NCBI GenBank assembly: GCA_022496205.1
Contig: WTXD01000007.1
Coordinates: forward strand, 434,001-498,000
From: Gloeopeniophorella convolvens
Lineage: Eukaryota; Basidiomycota; Agaricomycetes; Russulales
Direction: 5' to 3'
Length of the DNA stretch: 64,000 bases
Shown here: positions 56,929 through 64,000 of the stretch, piece after piece
Numbering within the stretch: the stretch's first letter is position 1
Layout of the letters: each line of letters opens with the position of its first letter
The notes under the pieces: model-generated
Told to the model about the DNA's origin: nothing
Database searches by the model: none
What the model saw: only the letters and a program-made list of their open reading frames with translations
Translations under genes and position numbers: made by a program

Positions 56929-59739
56929 ATGGACACCGGTCAACCTCGTAGCCTAAGATTGCTCTCACTAGGTGACTACTTCCGGACGAGTTTCTTCTTA
57001 CCATCTGAAAGTTGACTTAGCCTCATGTGATCGATAGATGGCGGGGGTGTCGGGGGCATCTCTGCATTGCTCATCCTCAAAGAGCTCATGTGGAGGGTGA
57101 AGGCTAACGACAAACTCGACAATGTACCACTACCGTGCCATTATTTCGACCTCGTGGGAGGCACGAGTACAGGCGGGTTAGCCAGGCCCTAAGTCCACCA
57201 TCCGAAGCCCTTACTCCTCGACATTGGCACCATGCAGGTTGATCGCTCTCATGCTCGGCCGCCTCCGCATGACTATCGACGAGGCGATCCAATCTTACGC
57301 GAAACTTGCCCAGGATGTGTTTTCGGAAGTCAAGCGTGGTCGTAGCGAGAGATTCAAGGCCCACAAGCTCGAGCATTTCATCAAAGAGATGGTCAGGATC
57401 CATACAGGAGATGCTAATTCCCGCATGATGGACAGCGGGGACTCCGCTGGCCGAGTCTGCAGAACGTATGTCCAGGTCATCGCACGTTCTTTCCCAGCTT
57501 GACACTGTCCGAAGCTTTGTCTGTGCTATGTCAGCACATAACTTGAACGGCACCATCCCCACCATCTTCCGCACTTATACGGCGCCCAAGAACCAGACCG
57601 TTGACTGCATGATATGGGAAGCCGCCCGAGCTACTTCGGCCAGCCCTGCCCTCTTCAAGAGCATACAGATTGGGCTACATGGCGTAGAGGAGACGTTCAT
57701 TGGGGGAAGTGTTGGCTGCAACAATCCGGCTGCTACCGTGCTCTCGGAAGCCGAGCTGGTATTCGGGCAGCATGCACCTATCTCGTGCATCATCAGCATC
57801 GGAGCTGGGCACCCCAAAACCATATCGCTCTCAGGAGGGGCCTTAAGCTTTCTGCCAGGGTCTCTCCCTCTGGATGTTCGTCAGGCCATGAACGCCATCG
57901 CACAAGACTGTGAAGGCGCAGCAGAGCGAGTCGCTCAGCAATTTCGGCAAAGGCCTGAGGTTTATTTCAGGCTCAACGTGGAGCAGGGGATGCAGAATGT
58001 CACGCTGGGCCAGTGGTTCAAATTGGGTGAGGCGGCAGCCCATACCAACCAATACCTCAAAACAACCGACGTGGATCGAAAAGTTGATGGCGCAGTCACA
58101 GCGCTGCGCGTTGCACACCACGCCTCCTCGAATGAGCCCGATCCTTTCCAGACACTCCTGTCTCCTCAGGCTATATCCCCAGAGTCATCCCGCCCTTCCG
58201 CACCGACCTCGCGCGCCCGCACGCCCCTGTCCGAGGAACGTGACACCACTTCCGCACCGCCTGCTCAGCCGGCTCTTCATACCTTTTCGCAGCCGTACAA
58301 CTCCTCCATCTCCAACTCATCCTCCGCCAAACCCTCTGCATCTGTACCTTCTGCCGATGTTCCTGCCGGGGAGTCCATCTTCAGCTTGATCAACAAAAAC
58401 TTCGAGCGGTGGAAAAAGTGCGACGACTGCATCGATGCTTTCAACAGCGTGACTGCTTGCGCTGTTGACTACACGAAGGCTATTGCTGCGCTGCAAGGAA
58501 AACTCGACGAGGACAGTACCCCCTCAGGAGAATCGTCTCAGCAAGGTTACAGACAACGCTGCGCCATGCTCGTGCGCGATCATGCCTCTCTTGGCGAACG
58601 CTTCGCCTCACGTTGGTTGGACATGTCAGACCACGAGATCATCCTGAAAGTTCTGTTCCCGGAAACACCCTTGCCGTCTGGAGCAGCCCGCTCCCTCGAA
58701 GTCAACTGGGATCCTCTTCGAATCGACCTATCTTTGAAGACCCATGTACTCGTTCGTATGGACGGTGTCCCCATTTTCGACTCTTTCGTGAACGACACGT
58801 CAAACATCGTCGTTGATCTCCCTCAATTCGATCACCGCATCGGCATGCTCATTACTGTCGAAGTATCTGCACAAGCAAGTACTCTTGGCCCGGACACCAA
58901 CGGCTCAGTCTTTCAATGCCGAGGAAAGCCCGCGACGTCGCAGTATCGGGAGTACCCTCTTAGCTCTGATGTCGTCGATGCAAACGCAGACTTCCCTTAT
59001 GAGAAGCATCCAGCAGATCTCAAAACAGTTTCCTTTGGATCTGGGGATGTCCCTGTGCTATTGTTAGGTGCTTATCGATACTGGCGTAAGTTCAGGTTGT
59101 ACAGGTCTGATCCATAGTGACTGATACGTCTCCCGAGCCAGCTTTCAGCTATATTGACAACAGAATGGCCACAGCACTGGTCGCACAAGACCATAATGGT
59201 AATGTCGCAAAGGTCTGGCAGAGGCAACCGGCACGATATATCGATAGGATCGAAATTTCTGGGGATGAAATCACATTCATTGGACAAGCTAACTATACTG
59301 TCGTTTTCAATGTGAACGAGATTCTACTTCAGAGGCCACCTCCCGTATGTCGTACGCGAGTTACGACTCGTGATGCTCGTACACAACCCCCGCTTCTTGA
59401 AGACCTCCACCACGCCTCTCCAGATCCCACAAAATACCCCGTTTTGGTCATCGGGACCTACACTTTTTGGCGTGAGTCGGAACTCCAGAAGCCCTGCCAA
59501 CGAGCGCTGAGAAGTCTTGTTCTCTAGCGGCGACATTCGTTCCTCCACAAGACAAAGTGATGGTCCGTGTCTTCAATTCGAACAAGGAGTGCATGATGGA
59601 GTTTGTGGTGCAAAGCAACAGAGAGGTGGACATGGTCTCACGCCTTCTAATTGAGCGAGGCTCATTGAGGTTCTCTGATATGAGGGGTATTTTCGCCGAG
59701 ATTCCACTACGAGATCTGGAGTCTTATGTTACAATCTAA
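56929..59739 (+). CDS. Patatin-like protein with C-terminal extension, probable pseudoenzyme
   Basis: Start ATG 56929: exon 1 of 43 bases gives MDTGQPRSLRLLSL, then a 66-base intron (56972-57037) and 'DGGGVGGISALLILKELMW'. Patatin features: nucleophile elbow 'VGGTSTGG' is kept. But the oxyanion motif DGGGxRG has Gly for Arg, and the catalytic 'DGG' near 57700 reads 'FIGGSVGCNNPA' where the neighbouring paralogue has 'YIDGGMGRNNPA', so the catalytic Asp is Gly. Other blocks are well conserved ('LIALMLGRLRMTIDEAI', 'FRTYTAPKNQTVDCMIWEAA', 'ISCIISIGAGHPKTI'). After a Ser/Pro linker (58130-58370) comes a unique region of about 390 residues. Two introns each follow a similar module end ('LLLGAYRYW', 'LVIGTYTFW'). 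Ends LRDLESYVTI at 59739. A lipid-sensing or scaffold role is inference. Confidence 0.82.
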
Positions 59740-59875
59740 TGCTCTGGCCCACCATTACTGACGATTTGTCGACACCGGTCACTATCGCCTATTTGTATTT
59801 TATGCCAGCCACAACGACTAACAGAACAACGACACATACGGATTGGGAGCGAACGCACAACATGAGATGTATATT

Positions 59876-61062
59876 TCAGCACAGGGTTTCCTCAGTTATT
59901 CTCCCGCCCACTCGAAGAACGCGAACTGCGTTCTCGACTTTCTGGTCCACCTCTTGACTCTTGAGATACTGTTTCGTATGCGATGCCACCTCTCCCAGCC
60001 GTTCCCATTGTGCAAGCGTAACTTCTTGCATGCCTTGCTCGACGTTGAACCTAAAGTATTTATCAGGTGACTCGCGGAACTGTCGCGCCAGCTCCTCGGC
60101 AGTCCTCTCACAGTCGGTAGCGATGGCTTTCAAAGCGTTCACCACATCCAACGGCAGGGCGCGCTGAATCCAACCGGGCTTTGGAATGGCTATCGTCTTG
60201 GCCTGCCCAGTCCCGATGCTGACAATGCAACCAACCCTGCGACCAGGGAAAACCAGTTCGGCCTCCTCTAACATGACCTTTGCGGGATTGTTACGCCCCA
60301 TACCGCCGTCGATGTATGGCTGTTTCATATTCTCGGCCCCAATCTCAATGCGTTTGAAGAAGGTAGGGGCAGCGGAAGTAGCGCGCCCAGCTTCCCAAAT
60401 CGTGCATGGGATAGGGCTCTCCTTCGGAGGTTGATACGTCCGGAATAGTACGGGTATGCCCGCGTTCATGTTGTGGGCGTCCATTGCACACACAAACCTG
60501 GCAAAGGTGATCAAACGCGATCCGACGGAACGAGAGAAGAATTACGTCTTGCAAGCCGCTGGGTTGGGGTCCAGCATCATACTCTCAGCGTCGCCAGTCA
60601 TCTGCTTCACTATCTTCTTGATCGCCTCTTCCAGCTTGGAAGCCTTGAATTTTCCCTCGTGTAGGCCATGTTTGACGTCAGAGAACACCTTCTCTGAGAG
60701 ACCTCCATAACACACGATCGCCTCGTCTACGGACATTCGCATGCGCCCGAGCATCAGCGCAATCAGACTGCGCAGAGAAGCGGGAAGTTTGCTTGGGACA
60801 TGAATCACATATGAGATGACTGACCCACCAGTGCTCGTTCCCCCCATTAGGTCGAAGTATTCGCACGGATGAGGCACATCCTGAAGGTTCTCCTCGGATT
60901 TGATCCTCCACATAAGCTCTTTTAGTATGAGTAAGGACGAGAGTCCTCGGATCCCGCCTCCATCTGTTAGCGGTGGTCAAATCGCCGAAGGCCAGGAGCA
61001 CTAGGAATGTCGGACGTGCCGAGAGAAAGGAGCTTTAAATCGCGGCCTTGTTCTTCTGACAT
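59876..61062 (-). CDS. Patatin-like phospholipase / acyl hydrolase
   Basis: Start ATG 61060-61062: exon 1 gives MSEEQGRDLKLLSL, then a 56-base GC-AG intron (60964-61019), then 'DGGGIRGLSSLLILKELMW'. All patatin elements are present: oxyanion DGGGIRG, nucleophile 'MGGTSTGG', catalytic Asp in 'YIDGGMGRNNPA'. Further matches to the + strand paralogue: 'SLIALMLGRMRMSVDEAI', 'FVCAMDAHNMNAGIPVLF', 'VGCIVSIGTGQAKTIAI', 'YFRFNVEQGMQEVTLAQW'. Ends 'VLRVGGRITEETLC' at 59876, so it has the catalytic domain only (about 330 residues). Predicted cytosolic calcium-independent lipid acyl hydrolase; substrate unknown. Convergent, 136 bases from its catalytically impaired paralogue. Confidence 0.88.
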
Positions 61063-61937
61063 GAACCAGCCGTTGTCACGGAGCACTGCAATGAAGATCT
61101 ATGTCGGTCGAACGAGCGAGTAGAGATGTCGGTTCTCCAGCTTCGAGAACGTGGTTCAAGACGAACGCGCGAGTCATCGATGATACTGTAGATACGTCAG
61201 GCGTCTACGGCTCCGAAAATACCGGGGTACGTACCGCGTGCAAGCCATCAGGCGCCCACTGCAGCGCTGCACTGTCACGGTGTCTGTGGGGGCAGATGAA
61301 GAGCGCCTTGGACGGTGGTTCTTGCGTTCGTGGAGAAGCTATATTTCTGATCCCGTTTCAAGTCTCTCCTTGGGGCTCTCTTGTAACGTATAGTCACACC
61401 GTCGTCGGATGACAAAGTTGAGTACTTCCTCCTAGAGAAGCTTGGAAAGTAGCTACGGTCCCTGACACAGCTGTTCACTTGTGGCATCAGGGCAGCACAG
61501 AGACTGCGGTCACTGTGTTTCCGACGCTCTGCGCGGAAGACCGAGGCTACCCTTAGATGCTCATGTAGAAGTGAGACTAACACCAACCGGACGAGGCATG
61601 CAGGCCGCAACACCCTCTGGCGCGTTGGCTGATGAATCCCCTCGTCAGCCGACCATTTGGGAAGCGGCGAACACGATCAACATGGGAAAGGTGCCTGGGC
61701 GAAAGATATGTGGCCAGTGGTACATGAAATCAACAGCAGAAATGACGCATGTATTTGTGTAAGTCGGAGATGGAGGTTACAAGCGAGAAATTGAAGGGTG
61801 AAGTTGATTCGCGCTCCAATTCGGGATATGGAAGGATCAGGAGCGATTGGCGTCGGTGACTAATCGAGGTGACGTGAATGAGTGTTCGCTCAACACGAGT
61901 TAGCAGTCGCTTCGGGCACAGCTACTTCTCCCCCCCT
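61063..61937. other. Intergenic, no supported gene
   Basis: 875 bases between the patatin gene and the next plus-strand gene. Short open frames at 61101-61412 and 61481-61762 show no domain. Confidence 0.45.
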
Positions 61938-63484
61938 ATGGCGTCCTCCACAAAGCCGCAGATGCCATGCATAGCCAACCCGAAACCCACATCCGTCTCC
62001 CCGATACCTTTTGTCTATGAGCGCCGTCATTTCACGGTCAAAACGCTCCCAGAAACCTTCCCTTACGAAGTCATCCGCGACAACGGTCTCCAGATCCACT
62101 ATTTTGAATTCCGTGGCCAAGGTGCACCCCCTGCAGACATTGGCTACCCGGGAGATGTATGGCTCAACATCCGTCCCGGTGAGCTCTCGCTCTACGCGCG
62201 CACGCAGACCGAATGGGCCGTTTGGCCCGGTCCACGCAAGGCAAAGAAACAGATGTTCGAGCATCCTCTCGTTCCGGGGCGGTACCTCTGGTGCACGCGG
62301 AAGCATGTGTTATGGTACACATGTGATGGCATACGCAAGAGCGCATCTCTGCAGACAAGGGGAGAGGAGGAGGACTTTGGCCGCACACGATATCGCACCG
62401 TTGGTCCCATGGAGCGTGGCGGCACGCGCAGTACAACCGACAACACCCCTCGTTTCCCCCTGCGTACTGCGGAAGAGGCCGTAGCCAAAATCCTAGAGCT
62501 GGAAAGCGAGGAACGCCGTCATGGCCGTGACCCGCCTGAGCCCAAGCGCCGGCGATTGCGTGAGGGTGAGGTGGACCCGGTGAACCGCATGAAGAGCATT
62601 TCGGAAGAGCCGACCGCCGGGTCCAGCTCGAGCGGCAGCAGGTCAACTGTTCCCCACGACGCCTCGCAACCCCCAACCTGGAATGGAGATGGCCGATATC
62701 AACGGCCAGCGGGCTACAACCACGGGAGCATGTCTTTCTACCCCGTCTCCCCTTCTTCGAGTCTCAGTCAAGCTCTCGGGCCCAATGCCGTTCCTAACCC
62801 GCACCCGCCCTCTCCCCCAGCCATCCCCGCACACCAGCCAGTCTCTGGTCCCACAGCTCCCGCATACACGCCTACATCATCAATGTCTGCGACCAACACA
62901 CTCTCACCATCTGCTGCATCCGTATCTAGCGCCCATCCGGCGCCCCCATCTCCTGTAACATACTCTCAATCTACCAACCACCCGCCACACCCCCCGAACC
63001 CTCTTGTGGACACAGACATAGGCCGCGCACGCGCCGAGGTAGTGCGCTTGTCTGCGGAGAATGCACGTCTTTGTGCAGAGAACAGTCGCCTCTCAGAGGA
63101 GAATCGTTCTCTTCGAGCGAACGCATATTATTCCCCCAGCCTCGCAGAAGCTGTTCGTGACGCACTGGGCCCACCTTTAAGTGCTCGCGTGAACGAATGT
63201 CCGTAGCAAGCACTCTATCCCGTTGTTCTGATCTGACGCCTAGACAGTGCTTCGAGACGCGCAGGAGCAGCGAGCTGCACGGTTGGAGGCAGAACGCAAG
63301 CTCGCAGAATTCCAGGGGCAACTCAAAAAGGTACCTTCAGGGACAACCTCGCCAGTAATGATACGCTCACACTTGCCAGATGACGCAGGCCTTCCAGATA
63401 CCGTCGATAGTTTCGGGTGGTTCAGGCGACAATCAGCTATCTTCTGCACGGTCTGGCTCGCGACTCACCACGTCAGAAGCATAA
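61938..63484 (+). CDS. Fungal protein of unknown function with C-terminal coiled coil
   Basis: Start ATG 61938 (MASSTKPQMPCIANPKPT). Residues 20-150 form a compact, probably folded domain rich in aromatics: 'FVYERRHFTVKTLPETFPYE', 'LQIHYFEFRGQGAPP', 'DVWLNIRPGELSLYAR', 'PLVPGRYLWCTRKHVLWYT'. A nuclear-signal-like 'PEPKRRRLREGE' follows, then a long Ser/Pro linker. A heptad coiled coil reads 'AEVVRLSAENARLCAENSRL' and 'SEENRSLRANAYY'. It resumes after an intron (GTGAACG...GCCTAG, about 63190-63243) with 'VLRDAQEQRAARLEAERKLA'. A second intron (GTACCT...TTGCCAG) leads to the end 'SARSGSRLTTSEA' at TAA 63482-63484. Composition suggests a nuclear regulator. I do not recognise the domain by name. 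Confidence 0.7.
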
Positions 63485-64000
63485 AACCGAAAGCCAGGCC
63501 CTCACGGGGCCCCCGTCGATCCATTCATTCACCTCGGGGCTGGGATTTGTATCTATACGTCGGATGACCACTGTATTCCCACCGCACTTAACCTTGTATT
63601 GCTTTTGGAATGATCCGCGCAAACCGACTGTCAACTCGCGCATCGCGCACGTTGCGTGGCCCCGAAGGTTACCATCACTCCGTATCTGGGACTCGTACCG
63701 TTGGCATCTGCCCAGGACATGGTACTGACCCGGCGAGCCGACGCAGCTCGATACCCTGCACGCGGGATCACACCGAAACCATCGACTACTATCCCTCTTT
63801 CTATTCACCTATGCGCACGAGTGATGGACGCTACAAGACACCTCAAGAGCGGCGGCCTTACGCGAAAGAGGGTTCTCAACCGAATCGACTCACGCATACG
63901 TCTCACCGAGGAGATCGGGAGCCCGAGGCTTGTGCCTGACGAACGGAGATAAGGGGCGGGTCGGGACTTGGAAGATCCCGCAATCCTGGGCAACATCAGG
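63485..64000. other. Intergenic to the window edge, no supported gene
   Basis: Overlapping frames on both strands (for example 63610-63939 +), none with recognisable features; an exon of a gene beyond the edge cannot be excluded. Confidence 0.4.

Noticed and set aside
57030..57040. In-frame stop just before DGGG in the plus-strand patatin gene, suggesting a pseudogene
   Set aside because: The stop lies in a normal 66-base intron (56972-57037) that joins LRLLSL to DGGG in frame.

Overview
The window is nuclear DNA of a filamentous basidiomycete, most likely an Agaricomycete; a polypore-type genome would fit, but the species cannot be read from the sequence. Reasons: genes are broken by many short introns (about 45-75 bp, GTRNGT...CTNAY...YAG); the gene set is fungal (SSK1, PHO81, calcineurin B, PEX12, RIM1, HBS1, patatin-like lipases); coding GC varies strongly from gene to gene. 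No rRNA, tRNA, CRISPR array or bacterial operon was found. All gene limits are my own splice models, made by eye.

Layout. 0-2.6 kb: two tandem paralogous four-helix membrane proteins on the minus strand, the first cut by the window edge. 3.9-6.4 kb: an unresolved membrane-protein gene and a WDR89-type WD-repeat gene. 6.8-9.9 kb: divergent MSS1 (mitochondrial tRNA-modifying GTPase) and CNB1 (calcineurin B). 10.4-20.4 kb: a small unknown gene, an NCBP3-like RNA-binding gene and, divergent from it, a very GC-rich THO2 (THO/TREX mRNA export) about 7.2 kb long. 20.6-20.9 kb: a relic of GTP cyclohydrolase I. 21.9-25.9 kb: SSK1, the HOG-pathway response regulator. 26.4-27.4 kb: a small C2H2 zinc-finger gene.

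27.9-35 kb is gene-poor and repeat-rich. It holds two decayed partial copies of THO2, a duplicated promoter/5' end of a small hypothetical gene, and long stretches with nothing recognisable. 35.4-45.3 kb is dense again: PEX12, PHO81 (SPX-ankyrin-GDPD phosphate sensor), an ABC transporter and intact GTP cyclohydrolase I (FOL2). 45.6-46.5 kb holds a third THO2 relic, in reverse orientation. 47.8-48.3 kb is a Tc1/mariner-type MITE. 49.6-63.5 kb: an HbpS-like heme-binding-family protein, RIM1 (mitochondrial SSB), HBS1 (ribosome rescue), a convergent pair of patatin-like genes of which one appears catalytically dead, and a fungal protein with a C-terminal coiled coil.

The most striking structural signal links 20 kb and 45 kb. 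Intact THO2 is followed by a 3' relic of GTP cyclohydrolase I; intact GTP cyclohydrolase I, 24 kb away and on the other strand, is followed by a 3' relic of THO2. The shared segment, including the intergenic spacer, is an inverted duplication. This is the footprint expected of an inversion made through staggered breaks at a former THO2/FOL2 convergent junction. The second strong signal is the patatin paralogue that keeps its GxSxG serine but has lost both the catalytic aspartate and the oxyanion arginine.
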